A stretch of 64,000 nt of DNA, from contig CM035444.1 in NCBI GenBank assembly GCA_020310875.1, positions 23,861,272 through 23,925,271 on the forward strand, read 5' to 3'. The notes under the pieces are model-generated. The model ran no database searches. It had not been told where the DNA came from and saw nothing but the letters and a program-made list of their open reading frames with translations. Origin of the DNA: Ceratopteris richardii (lineage: Eukaryota; Streptophyta; Polypodiopsida; Polypodiales; Pteridaceae). A program made the position numbers and the translations under genes. Of this stretch, positions 11,266-23,900 are shown in pieces; position 1 is the first letter of the stretch; every line of letters begins with the position of its first letter.

Positions 11266-11906
11266 CCCACTTCCAGCAATATCAAACTATATACACTTCT
11301 AGTACTCCATCTACTCAAGGGGTGTTCTCCTTAGGGAAGTATATCCTATAACATTCTTGTGTGCAGATACATTCATTAAGAATCAAGACATTGACAAAAG
11401 AGAAAATGTACAGTCTTGGAGAAAAGATCAAGGAAAAGTGCTCATAAGAGAGGAAACCCAATCTTCTTAACTCAAAAAATGATTACAGAGGGGCCACAAT
11501 TCTTCAAAAGATAATGCACTTGGCTAGCATGTCATTCCAAAAACTAACCAGAAGTGATATAAGAGCATTGACTAACACAATGAATACAACAAATATCCAC
11601 AAGAAATACCACCGATGCACACCAAATGTCTAGATCCAAGCTACTCAATCACACTATTTTGCTAATAGCCAACTCCACTGGGAAGCCCATGCTCTGTATA
11701 CTCACCACAGAGTGACCTCTAATAATGTTCCTATAACAACAAAGTGCAGAGAGTAGACCAGAAAATAGCCTCAACAAGCATCAAAAAATGATGGTAATGA
11801 TGGTACCCAATAGTCTTGAAGATTCCCCCGATTGAGATCGTATCCCAAATGAATGTTGAACATCTATTTATATAGACTCCAGAGAGGCCAAGGGTGGCAT
11901 TTCCAA
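11266..11906. other. Stretch without recognisable genes
   Basis: No coding region longer than 65 codons and no similarity that I can name. It may be further remnant of the neighbouring Copia fossil. Confidence 0.4.
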
Positions 11907-13186
11907 ATCCCAACCTTAACTTCCGCATGCGCCAAAGTGGTGGTCAAAGAGAAGGAGGAGTGGACTAATTAAGGATTTGGTAGCCAACTTCAATTAGGCC
12001 CCCAATTTTAACTTCTGACACCACCAAAGCTTCACGGTGGTATTCCTTGCATTAATTTTCACTCTCACACTATACTGGCAAAATATACTCCACTCGTCAT
12101 TTGTCACCTAAGGTAGCCCATGGTGGAGCCTCACTTATGTGGTAGTCACCCAAATGAATTTCTATTGATGTAGCAAGACTTTAGGTAGTTGCCCCTTTTT
12201 GGGTTGTAGAGTCCAATTCGATAGTCGCCCATATTGCCAAAAAAAGAAAGGGAGTTGCCCCAATTGTGGAAGCTCATTCATGGCCATGCCCAAGTCGGTG
12301 GTGGCATCACGTAGGCATCACCAACTTCTACTCAAGATTCGCATATGGGGTAGCATGGGTAGTCGCCCTATGTGTGTCATGCATTGGTATCACCTTATTC
12401 GCAAGAAGAGGAGAAATAGCCACTTCCCTTGTGCTTCCAAAAAGAGGTGATCGCCTTGCAATGATGAGGGTGTGGACAGAAAAGGGTGGTCACCCATGAG
12501 ATATGATGGGGGTGAAGGTACTAGAAAGGAAATACAGAAGAGATGGAATTAGGTGCATAGATGTTGGATGATTTGGAGCTAGAGTGGTAATGTAGAATGA
12601 TTGGTCACCCAAGTTGAAACGGAGTTGATGAGGAGATGGTCGCACAAGGCATGGAGTTGGAGGGTAGTAGGTGGTCGCCCAAGGAGGAGATGGAGGGTAG
12701 GAGGTGGTTGCCCAAGGAGTTGGAGGGTAGGAGTGGTCGCCCAAGGAGGTGATGGAGGGTAGGAGGTGGTCACCCAAGGAGGAGTTGGTGGAGGGTAGGA
12801 GGTGTTTGCCCAAGGAGGAGATGGAGGGTAGGAGGCGGTTCTGCAAGGAGGTGATGGAGGGTAGGAGGTGGTCGCCCAAGGAGGTGATGGAGGGTAGTAG
12901 GTGGTCGCCCAAGGACGAGATGGAGGGTAGGAGGTGGTCGCCCAAGGAGGTCATGGAGAGTAGGAGGTGGTATCAACATGAGTAACCCATAGAAGAGGTG
13001 AGTGTCGCCCCAATTGGAGGATAAGGAGTCACCTCAATTGACATAAGGAGTTTGCCCAAAACGTGAGCAATGTCAGAAGTTAGTCACCCCAGTAGTTTCC
13101 ATACACCCAAGTTGGTAGTCGCCCACATTGCCCCATCTTCACTTTTCACTTTTTGGTAATCGCCCAACTTGTTAGTATGTCAAGGC
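11907..13186. repeat. Left copy of a 1.3-1.4 kb direct repeat flanking a gypsy body
   Basis: The sequence aligns with 17622-19021 in the same orientation over its whole length, from CCGCATGCRCCAAAGTGG to CAACTTGTTAGTATGTCAAGG. The motif GTCGCCC or GTCACCC recurs throughout. The pair could be LTRs, but neither copy shows a clear TG...CA border with an adjoining primer-binding site, so duplication of another repeat around a gypsy fragment is an alternative. Confidence 0.7.
12600..12975 (+). repeat. Minisatellite of about 30-36 bp units in the left direct repeat
   Basis: Roughly ten units of the form GGTGGTCGCCCAAGGAGG plus GATGGAGGGTAGGA stand in tandem, with variation in GAG/GTG/TTG codon-like triplets. 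A related array with a different unit order is in the right copy at about 18385-18810. Frames across it encode SLGDHLLPSITS-type repeats, most likely artefacts. Confidence 0.9.
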
Positions 13187-16100
13187 CATACAATCTGTAG
13201 TGGCTTTAGCTTCTATCCACTTAGTTGCATAACATGTGACCATCATAATATACTTCTTACCCCGAGGTTGACTAGTTGGACTGATCGGACCAATAAAATC
13301 AAGACCCCATTGTTCAAAAGGTAGCCATCCCGTGGAGATGACTAATGGTTGAAAATTCGATTTGATTGGCCTAGGAGCACATCTCTGGCAGATGTCACAT
13401 TCCTTAGCAAATTTGATTGCATCTTTGTAGATTTGAGGCCACCATAGTCCCTTGTGGATAATTTTGTGAGCAAAATCCTCTCCCTTCAGATGCCCTTCGT
13501 TGTGCGCTGCTTCAAGCAAAAAGTTTACTTCTTCTAGAAAAACACACTTTCTCAAGATATTGTCTTGACAATATTTATGCAAATTTCCATTTATGAGTGA
13601 GTAATCTTTGGTTTTGAATAGTAATCTCCTCTTTTCTATTGGTGTTAGGTGCTCAGGGAATTTTCCAATAGTGAGGAAATGAAGAATTCCATCATACCAA
13701 TCAATTTGCATTGCAACCAGAAAAAGACTACTATCCACCAGTTCATCATTAATACCTATGTCCTTTTCACTTAGAGCAGTCCTTGATACCTAATCTGCCA
13801 TATAGTGTTCTTTCCCTAGCTTAATGTGAATATCAAAATCAAATTCTTGAAATAGCAGTAACTATCCCCAAACCCTTCTAGCTACTCTAGGCTTGTTGAT
13901 CACCTAGGAGGTAATGCCAAAACTTTTGAAGAGCGAATACGATAGCCAAACCTTCCCTTTCAATAGTGTTGTAGTTCCTTTCTACTTTGGTAAGCAATCT
14001 GTTAGCATAGGTGATAGGTTGGTCTACCTTGTGTGATGATGGTTGAGCCAAGACTGCTCCAAGTGCATGAAGACTCGCATCTGTATGCACATGGAAATCT
14101 AATGACCAATTAGGAACAGTTAGAAGTGGAGCAGTACATAGCCTCAATTTCAGTTCACAAAATGCTTTCTTCGCTTGAGGACTCCATGAGAAAGGAACCT
14201 TCTTATTGGTAAGCCTGGACAAGGGATTAGCTACTTTTGAATACATTCTGATAAATCTTATATGGTATCCTGCATGGCCTAAAAAACTTTGCACGTCCTT
14301 TGGAGTTCATGGAATATGCATGGAGAGGATGGCAATGATCTTTGTGGAATCAACATCATCCCTTCGGATGATACTATGTGACCATGAAGAGTGCCTTTAG
14401 TGACCAAAAAATGACATTTAGCAGGATTTAACTTCAAACTTATTGTGAGACACTGCTCAAAGATTTCTTTTAGATTTTCCAAGTGATCATGGAAATCTTG
14501 AACTACTACTCTCCTATCTATGCCTGAAAACACTAAAAAGTCATCCATGAAAATGCGTAGAAAGGTTGTTAACCATTTTTTGAATATCAAATACATTGTT
14601 CTATTGAATGAGGCCAATGTATTTCTTAGACCAAAATCCATGCGTGTATAAACATAAGTAGCCCATGGAGTAACAAAGGTTGTTTTGTCTCTATCATCGA
14701 GATGAATCACTATCTGGTTGTAGCCACCGAAACCATCAAGGAAACTATACAAAGTGTTTCCGGGTACTTCTTCAAGCACCTACACAGTGAATGGTTGAGG
14801 AAAGCCATCTTGAACAATCACTTTATTTAAAGCACAAAAATCAATGCATACTCTTATTTTGCCACTATGTTTCTTTGGTATAATGACCATGGAAGAAAGC
14901 CACCTTGACTGTTCTACTGGAATAATAATACCTGCCTCCTAGTTTTGTTATTTCTAGATTTACTACCTTTGCATACTTTGGGTTTAGTCGATAAGGCTTG
15001 CTTCTTGCAAGTGCAACTCCTTCAACTAAGGTTATTCAATGTAACTTAAGCTCCTTTGGTATCCCTATTACGTCTTTGTAGGACCATGCAAAGACATTTT
15101 CATAGGCAAAAAGTAGAGAAGTTACCTTCTGTAGTAAAGAGGGATAATGGCCACAACCAAGAGGCCAAGTGAACTATTTGAGGGTTCTCTTCATCTCCAA
15201 GATTTACTTCTTGAATAAGCGTTTTAGAATTGGACTCACTTGAAAAATCATCCCTATTATATGCAGGAGCGGAGTTCAATTTGTGGTCTGCAATATGTTC
15301 CTTGGTCCATCCTAGAGGTATATCTAAAAATGGGAGGTCTTTTCTGGATCCAAGGTCAAAATTAGCGTCCTTCCATGCATGCACATCTTTATCACTTTTT
15401 AGTCCTGGGTCTAGTGGCCCAATTAGAGGTTTCGGTCCTTCGAGAGGTGCCTGCAAAAAGTAAGCTTGACTGTCTTGCTTCAGAGAAGTAGTGAGTTCCA
15501 GAGAGAGGATTGGCCCATTTTGGCCCATGGAAGCCTCCTTGTCAACTTGGCCACTACCGGCTAGGTGCCCAACTTGGGCCCCGTGATGCCCACTTGGGCC
15601 ACCACCTGCTAGGTGCCCAACTTGGGCCTCATGATGCCAACTTGGGCCACCACGTGCTATGTGCCCAACTTGCGCTTCCTGGTGCCCAATTTGAGCAATG
15701 TGCCTGATTTGGGATTCATGGTGCCCAATTTTTATATCTTCATCCAATTTCCTATAATCACATATCTTACCATTCTCCATATTGTTCAAGTGAAAAACAT
15801 CAATTTTTTCCTCTTTCTGTCCTCCTTGTGCTGCTTCCACAAAATCCTCATTTATCTCACATATCTCCACTGTGCAGCATTCTGCACTTCCCATCATCCA
15901 ATTTAATAGTGTATCACCTTCATGAGGTAAAGAAGGCATTACATGAGTGTCCACTGTATACCCCATAGCCTTGCTGATGTTTGATCCTTCTTCCAGATAC
16001 ATCTGTAATTGATTGTTAGTACATGTTGAAATCCATAACTTGTTCTTTCCCCAATCCTACAGAGCCTTTGCTTTCCTTAGCCAAGGCCTTCCCAAGAGTA

Positions 16101-17621
16101 GAGGGTAAGAAGTCTCTTGCGGTAGTGAAATAACAACAAAATCCAGAACAAAGTGACAACCCTGCACTACCATAAGTACCTTTTCAACAATGTCGAGTGG
16201 TGCAACCCAGTGTTGATTTGCTACTGCAACTATGAAAGGTGCAACCTTGGTGGGGTTCCGCTTTAGTTTTTGCATTAAATTGATGCCAGAGCCTCCATCT
16301 ATAATAACACTTGTAACAGCTTCATCTCTTATAAAAACAGATAAACTTGTGCTTTGGTAGTCTGCCAAGGGTGTAGGGGGAAAGTCAACCATAAAACCAT
16401 CTATGATGGGAGGTGGACTCAAGTATGCAGTGTATAATCTCCAACAAATCACTTCTTACTTTTGAATCCATCTTTATGAATTTGTACAAACTAACCTTAT
16501 GATGAATACCTCTCAATATTTCCTCAATGTTCACCTCTTATGTGTCTTCCTTAGAACTTGTTGGCTGGTCCTTTAGCGAAGTATTCACCCTCTCATAAGC
16601 CCCTTCAACGTCAACTTGGTTCTTCCAACCCACCTTCTTTTCCTCATCTCTATCTTTGGGTCTTGTTTGTTCCTCCCTATAGGCTGCTGCCACTTGCTTG
16701 GCTCTAGTCAACATTAGCATTGAAGAAGACGAAACAACATAAGATTGTTTGGTCATACCTGCTACTTGCGGGGAAACTGCAATCATGTGAATTGGAGCAA
16801 GGTGGCTCATTGGGCAATCTCTAGTATAGTGATACTTAGCATATCTAGGTCGACTTGGATGGCTCTCTTCTCTAGTAGGTGCATTTGAAGTGCTAGCATA
16901 ATACGAATCAAGAACTAGAGGGTTACCTCATTGTTGTGCTCCATTGAGGTAGTAGCAGTCTCTTTCTTCATGACCATCTTTGCCACATAATTGGCAATTG
17001 ACCTTGTTAGGACAATTAGCATTGCAATGTCCATTGTTGCTACATATTGTACACCAAATCTACCTCCTTATGTCTTGCGTGGTTCACAAATCTTCTAAGC
17101 GATGATGAAGCTGAGCTATCTCATCATCATTATGGCACTGCGGTGGTGGCATGACCTTCTCTTCTTGGTGACTTTGCTACATTCTTAAGGCTTCCAACTC
17201 CTTCCTGAGTTTCCTGATAAGATCTAAGTCCGATGCATAATTTGGTTGGGTATCTCCTTCAAAATGTAGCCTAGCTTCCTCAATGTGTGATGCAGCTGTA
17301 GCAAAATCATCAAGTGTTGCATCTTATCTAAGAGATTCATGAAGCTTCTGCTAAGATGACTTGGGTAGAGCTTTCTCTATCCCTTTTTTAACTAGGAAAT
17401 CACTTGGTGCATGTGGTAGTCGTGAAACAAGTGCTTTTGTCCTAGTGTGAAATTCGTGAAAGGATTCACCTGATCTCAACTTTAGGTTCTCTAGCTGATC
17501 TAGAGCTCTTTCCGAGGAGTCGCTTGGTCAAAATGTCTGCAAGAAGGCCATCTTTAGTGCCTATCATGTAGTGAAGTGGATATCTGCATATTGACTGTAC
17601 CATTTTTCTACAAGGCCTCCC
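13187..17621 (-). mobile_element. Ty3/gypsy retroelement body, broken fossil, minus strand
   Basis: Order on the minus strand: gag with CCHC zinc knuckles (about 17600-16500), retropepsin-like region (about 16450-16060), a linker with a coding minisatellite (about 16000-15100), reverse transcriptase (about 14900-14280), RNase H (14294-13887) and integrase with its zinc-binding part (13738-13187). This is the usual PR-RT-RH-INT order of Ty3/gypsy elements. The body is incomplete at both ends where it meets the flanking direct repeats, and it has many breaks (about ten). Old. Confidence 0.85.
15535..15725 (-). repeat. In-frame minisatellite in the gypsy body
   Basis: Four to five imperfect units of about 45 bp encode GHxEAQVGHLAGGGPS-like repeats in the minus-strand frame between the retropepsin-like and reverse transcriptase parts. 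The repeats stay in the same frame. Confidence 0.8.
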
Positions 17622-19021
17622 TTAACTGCCGCATGCACCAAAGTGGTGGCCAAAGAGGTGGAGGAGTGGAATAATTAAGGCTCTAGTAGCCAACTTCAAA
17701 TAGGCCCCCAATTTTAGCTTCTGACACCACCAAAGCTTGCCGATGGTATTCCTTGCATTAACTTTCACTCTCACACTATACTGACAAAATATACTTCACC
17801 CGTAATTTTCCACCCAAGGCACCTCATGGTGGAGCCTTACTTATGTGGTAGTCACCCAAATGAATCTCTATTGATGTACCAAGACTTAAGGTAGTCGCCC
17901 CTTTTTGGGTTGTAGAGGCTGATTCGATAGTCACCCATATCCTTATGGTGTTGCCAAAAAAAGAAAAGGAGTTGCCCGAATCGTGGAAGTTCATTCATGG
18001 CCACACCCAAGTGGGTGGTGGCATCACATGGGCATCGCCTAGTTTATGCGGAGGAAATATGGGTGTCGCCAACTTCCACTCAGGATTCGCATATGGGGTA
18101 GCAAGGGTAGTCACCCTATGTGTGCCATGCATCGGTAGTCGCCTTATTGGCAAGAAGAGGAGAAATAGCAACTTCCCTTGTGTTTCCAAAAAGAGGTGGT
18201 CGCCTTGCAATGATGAGGAGGTGGAGGGGAAAGGGTGGTCACCCATGAGGTATGATGGGGGTGAAGGTACTAGAAAGGAAATGCAGAAGAGATGGAATTA
18301 GGTGCATAGATGTTGGATGATTTGGAGCTAGAGTGGTAATGTAGAATGATTGGTCGCCCAAGTTGAAACAAAGTTGATGAGGAGGTGGTCACCCAAGGCA
18401 TGGAGTTCAAGGGTAGTAGGTGGTCGCCCAAGGAGGAGATGGAGGGTAGGAGGTGGTCGCCCAAGAAGGAATTGGAGGGTAGGAGGTCATCACCTAAGGA
18501 GGTGATGAAGGGTAGAAGGTGGTTGCCCAAGGAGGTGATGGAAGGTAGGAGGTGGTCGCCCAAGGAGGAGTTGGTGGAGGGTAGGAGGTGGTCTCCCAAG
18601 GAGGATTTGGAGGGTAGGAGGTGATGGAGGGTAGTAGGTGGTCGCCCAAGGAGGAGATGGAGGGTAGGAGGTGGTAGCCCAAGGAGGTGATGGAGGGTAG
18701 GAGGTGGTTGCCCAAGGAGGTGACGGAGGGTAGTAGGTGGCCGCCCAAGGAGGAGATGGAGGGTAGGAGGTGGTCGCCCAAGGAGGTGATGGAGGGTAGG
18801 AGGTGGTATCAACATGAATAACCTATAGACGAGGTGGGTGTCACCCCAATGGGGGATACGGAGTCACCTTGGTTGACATAAGGAGTTTGCCCAAAACGTG
18901 AGCAATGCCAGAAGTTAGTCGGCCCAATAGTTGCCATACACCCAAGTTGGTAGTCGCCCACATTGCCCCATCTTCACTTTTCACTTTTTGGTAGTCGCCC
19001 AACTTGTTAGTATGTCAAGGC
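17622..19021. repeat. Right copy of the 1.3-1.4 kb direct repeat
   Basis: Partner of 11907-13186. It includes a minisatellite of GGTCGCCCAAGGAGG units at about 18385-18810, longer than the left array. Several short gaps distinguish the two copies. Divergence by eye is several percent outside the array, so the duplication is not recent. Confidence 0.7.
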
Positions 19022-19859
19022 ATCACCCAAAGAGTTACTTGTATCAATGCATCTTGCCACAATCAGGCGTCGCCCATTTTGTATAAATGTATATTACCAC
19101 AATAAGGCGTCGCCCATTTGTACTTGAAGTTCAATATTTGAGATTGAGGAGGTCGCCTTTGTTGCAATAAAGGGCGTCGCCCATGTTTTCCATAAGTTAG
19201 ATGACTACTAAAAAAAATTCAAGGCGTCACCTTTTCTTGGTTACCCTATGTCAAGCAATTGTTTCATTATTTCCTCACTGTTTCCTTCCTCACTATTTCC
19301 TAAGAACATGGCGAGTTGTCTTCCACGCTTTGAATTGATCAACACATAAGTGATGACTTACTGCGATTAATAAATCTGAACTTTTGAAAGAGGGTCATAT
19401 GGGCAAGCTTTGAAAGAGGGTCATATGGGCTTCCATAATTTTGAAAATTGGCCTTCACGGAAGTGGGTACTTACAATGTGATCTATAGCAAACTTCCCCC
19501 CCATTGGAAAGAGTATTGATTTTCTAGGCTATTCAACAAGGCTTTTTGAGGTTTTTAATTGGTCATTCTTGTTCGGGTACATTGAATTGTTCTTTCATTG
19601 TCGAGTCCTCTTTCAAATGGTGCCGTACGTTATCTTCATTAATGATGATGCTCCATCATTCAGTTTGGAACCCTCTCCTTCTTCATATCCCTTTGTACCT
19701 TCGATGACTTCACTACATCTATACTATTGATGTCTTCTTTGTGGCATTCTTTGATGTCTCCCTTCTGATGTTGATGACTTCTACCTACTCAAGTGGACCC
19801 CAAAGGAGAGGATCACCCAAGGGAGGCCCCCATGCCCATACCATGCGAGGGTCACCCAA
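19022..19859. repeat. Continuation with dispersed GTCGCCC/GTCACCC motifs
   Basis: GGCGTCGCCCA-type motifs recur near 19068, 19108, 19152 and 19175, and GGTCACCCA motifs near 19850 and 19894, without a regular spacing. No gene is visible. The left direct repeat lacks this part. Confidence 0.5.
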
Positions 19860-19920
19860 CACTACAAGGAATATGGGCGCATAGCATGCAAGGGTCACCC
19901 ATACCATGCGAGGGACAAAA
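19860..19920 (+). mobile_element. Candidate CACTA left terminus (copy B or a relative)
   Basis: CACTACAAGGAATATGGGCG at 19860 aligns with the right terminus of copy A (CACTACAAGAAATAGGGGGG), followed in both by a TAGC-ATG motif. It could be the left end of the element that holds the second SET-TNP2 gene. Subterminal motifs here (CATGCGAGGGTCACCC) differ from those of copy A and also occur just outside the terminus, which weakens the call. Confidence 0.4.
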
Positions 19921-20039
19921 AAAAATGTTGGGGGCTCTTCGATTGGCATCTACATACATCTGATCGAAGAGCTCTCCAACGTTCACAATTGTGTTGTGCT
20001 TACGAGTTGAAACAATCGCTTGCTGAATTGTTGTTTTGT

Positions 20040-20135
20040 GTTATCTCTACCTTATTGTCTCTCTCTCTCTGTTTCTCTCCTTTCTACCTCTTTCTCTCTT
20101 TGAATAATCTCTCTTTCTCTCTCTATTTCTCTCTC

Positions 20136-20204
<69 letters not shown>

Positions 20205-20205
20205 A
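20040..20205 (+). repeat. CT microsatellite and pyrimidine tract
   Basis: CTCTCT-rich sequence passes into a pure CT run of about 55 bp and then TTTATTGTAG, which looks like a polypyrimidine tract with a 3' splice site at 20211. Confidence 0.9.
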
Positions 20206-20211
20206 TTGTAG

Positions 20212-20254
20212 GTTATTCAAGAAGTTAACCAAGACAAAAATATGGCTAACTATT
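20212..20254 (+). other. Candidate 43-nt exon with ATG
   Basis: A strong acceptor (CT tract, then TTATTGTAG) precedes it and a consensus donor (TATT|GTAAGT) follows at 20255. The exon has one ATG at 20242 (MANY...). It may be the first coding exon of the SET-TNP2 gene of copy B, whose next visible exons lie at 33156 onward, with later insertions between them. This is inferred from splice signals only. Confidence 0.35.
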
Positions 20255-20319
20255 GTAAGTACAATTTCCATTCCTCCTATATTCTTTAAATTGTTTTATT
20301 TTCATTAACTAGCATACTC

Positions 20320-20697
20320 ACACTTATTGATATGCACATATACACTTATACATGAAGATGCACATTCACACATATACACATGCACATACACACACATACA
20401 TGTGCACATACACTTACACATACACACGCACATACACATGCATATGCACAGACATTTCTACAAACACATAAAAAGACTTACTTGCATGCATTATTGCATA
20501 TATACATACAGATACACACATTAACACATACTTAAATACATCTACATGCACATCCACATGCATGCACATTCGCATGCATGCATATACACATGGATGCAAA
20601 TGGAAATGCATCCACATGCACATGCATGTTTCATACATATACACATGCATATACATACACTTGTACATGTTTATACACATACACATACGTATGCACA
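20320..20697. repeat. CATA/CACA microsatellite, left part
   Basis: Imperfect ACACAT, CATACA and ATGCAC units. Copia-1 is inserted here, and the same repeat continues at 25852-26525. Confidence 0.9.
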
Positions 20698-20928
20698 TGT
20701 TGGAGTTAGACGTCTGCGGAAGCACGCGAACAGCACAAGGAAGAAGAAGAAGCTTGGAGCACAAACACACAATACTGAATGTATTACTAGAGAATGTACA
20801 AAGATAAGTAGCCCATTAGGGCAATAGGCATATATACAAACCGGGAGAAAAAAACCTCCTAAAGAGGGAAAAAAGTGCCCCAGCGGTCCTAGTGTGTTCA
20901 CACACATCACTACCTAAATATATCAACA
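20698..20928 (-). repeat. 3' LTR of Copia-1
   Basis: 231 bp, TGTTGG...CAACA, preceded by the target duplication GCACA. On the minus strand it follows the purine tract AAGGGGGA. Confidence 0.95.
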
Positions 20929-23900
20929 AATCCCCCTTGGGAGTGATGCGGTGAACAAGGAGCTGGCACTCATGTATAAGGAAGCTCCAAGCTATGTGGA
21001 AATCACTCCACAAAAGGAAGTAAGCCCAAAGCTTTGCGGAAAGCTTCAAACATCTCCCTAGGCAGAGCCTTCGTGAAAAGGTCTGCAATGTTCTCCTGCA
21101 TGGGCACATATGCCAAGCTGATCTCCCCAGCAGAGAACCTCTCCCTGACATAGTGATAATGCACCTCAATGTGCTTAGTGCGAGCATGGAACACAGGGTT
21201 CCTCGCAACTACCAATGCACTCTGACTGTCAGTGAAGATGGTGGTGGTAGAAGACTTGCCAACACCCAAATCAGCCATAAGGCGTCTGAGCCACACACAC
21301 TCAACAGTCGCTGTGAAAGCTACCCTATACTCATCCTCACAACTAGAAGTGGCCACAGTAGGCTGCTTCTTGCTCAACCAAGATATACATGAGCTACCAA
21401 GCATGAAGCAAAAACCACTGGTGGACACACGAGTGTCATAGCAACTAGCCCAATCTAAGTCAGAAAAAGCATGCAAATCTGGCGGTAGTGATCCCCCCTT
21501 GGGATAAAACAACCCAAGTAGCCGAGTACCACTCAAGTAGTGAAAGATGCACTTAACCGCCTTCCAATGCATGACTCCTGGGCAATGCATAAACCTGCTC
21601 ACCTGTGAGACAGCAAACTGAATGTCTGGTCGAGTAATGCATAAGTAAATCAAGCATCCAACAGCCTGCTGATAGAGAACAGCATCAAATGCATCTTCAG
21701 CATCATGAAGACTCAATCGTAAACCTGTCTCCATAGGAGTGGCAATAGGCTTACAGTCTTCAAGGCCAAAATGCTGCAATAATGTGTCAATATATTTCGT
21801 TTGACACAAAGCCGTTCCACCATCAACTTACATAAACTGAATGCCCAAATAGTGATGCAAATGCCCCAAATCAGACATCTCAAATGAGGCATGCAAATCA
21901 GCCTTGAAATTAGCAATATGCTTCTCAATAGGACCAGTGAGCAGCATGTCGTTAACATAGACAACAATGATCAGAAGCACATCATTAGCACGCTTAACAT
22001 ATAAGGTGCTTTCATTTGGATTGTTCTCAAAACCATGTGCAACCAGATAGGCATGTATCTTCTTATACCAAGCACATGGTGCTTGCTTTAAACCATATAA
22101 TGCCTTCTTTAACCTGCACACCTGGTTTTCATGCCCTTTCTGCACAAAGCCACGGGGCTGAAAAACATACACTTCTTCATGCAAGTCACCATTCAGAAAT
22201 GCTATTTTAATGTCCAACTGATGTACATTCCAACCATGATGGGCTGCAAGTGCACAAATGCTTCGAACAGTAGTCATACGACATGTAGGTGCAAAGGTCT
22301 CATCAAAATCAATGCCTCTTTCCTGCGCATAACCCTTTGCAACAAGCCTAGCCTTATACCTACCTGTCAACTGTACCATCAGGTTTACGCTTCAGCTTGT
22401 ATACCCACTTAGTGCCAATGGCCTTCTTGCCAAGAGGCAAGTCACATAAAGACCATGTACCATTCTTCATTATAGCATCATATTCAGATTGCATAGCAGC
22501 CATCTAATTTTATGAATTATGTGCTTCATCAAAAGAAACAGGCTCATTCTCATCACAGAGACTAGACGCAGCCATAGCATAGCAATCTGATGCAAAGGAG
22601 GCACTATGAGAGCCTGAACGAGTACGATATGACAAAGGTGCATCTAATTTGCTGTCACGCAAAGTCTGCACCAGCCATTTTGGCATAGTTTTTGCCTACT
22701 CAATATCAGCTCTCTCATCAACAAGTGCATCATGTAAATCTGCACCAGAAATGGAATGATCTGCATCATCATATGAAACCTGCAAAGGCTGAGAAGTTGC
22801 CTCATTAGGACCAGCACTAGACTCTCCACCTGTAAAAAGAGGCATCAAAGTATCATACATGTCTTTAGAGCTAACAGATGTCTCCTTAGTACATGAAAGC
22901 AATCGCTGAATAGCAGCTTCCACAAAGACAACATCACGGCTAACCAAAATGCGTTTAGTATGTGGATGATACAGACGATAGCCTTTACTTTCAGAACTGT
23001 ACCCAACAAAAATACATTTTACTGCCTTATCATCCAATTTTCTGCGATGTTGTTCAGGCACTAGTGCATATGCCAAACAACCAAAAACACGCAGATGAGC
23101 AACAGATGGCTTGCGGTCATGCCAAGCCTCATATGGCATGATAGAATGTAGTGCTTTAGTGGGACACCTGTTCAGTACATATGCTGCACACATGATAGCC
23201 TCAAGCTAGAAACTATGAGGTAAAGCCTGACTCTTGACCATACACCTCGCCATCTCCATGAGAGACCTGTTCTTCTGTTCAGCAACTCCATTCTGTTGAG
23301 GTGTATACGGCACTGTACACTGGTGTTTTATCCCACGTTCAGCCAGAAATGCATTAAAATCAGAAGACATATATTCCCCCCCTCGATCAGAACGGAGGGT
23401 GCCCATTTTACATGCTGACAGATTTTCATCCAAAACCAAAAACTATTTAAAGCACATGAACACTTCGGACTTTGCTTTGAGTGGATATACCCATGCATGC
23501 CTGGAAAAATCTTCAATGAAATTCACGAAGTAAAGGTAATTTCCAAAGGAGGGTGTCTACATAGGACCACAAACATCACTATGGACAAGCTGCAATTTCT
23601 GTGTAGCCTGAATCATCTTTTGGAAAGGAGGAACGTTGCATTTTGCCCGAAATACAGCCTTCACAAACATGTTTTCCAGGTGCCTCAAGTTTGGGCAAAG
23701 AGGACACCATTTCATATTTCTGCAGGCGTAGCAAACTAGCAAAATTCAGATGACCAAAGTGTGCATGCCAAAGCTTTGCATCTGACATAGCCTGAGAATC
23801 ATTTACTGCACATGCCAAATCATTTTCAGATCTTTCATAGTCTATGATCTTATACAGCCCATGACATAAAATGCCAGAAGCAATAATCACATCGCCATTT

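Noticed and set aside
12490-12985. Overlapping 69-154 codon frames in the minisatellite, and the array as a possible CRISPR
   Set aside because: Adjacent units without unique spacers, frames open on both strands, and a plant setting. This is a minisatellite.
18270-18815. 181-codon minus-strand frame of SLGDHLLPSI repeats
   Set aside because: Translation of the same minisatellite in the right direct repeat. No start context or domain.
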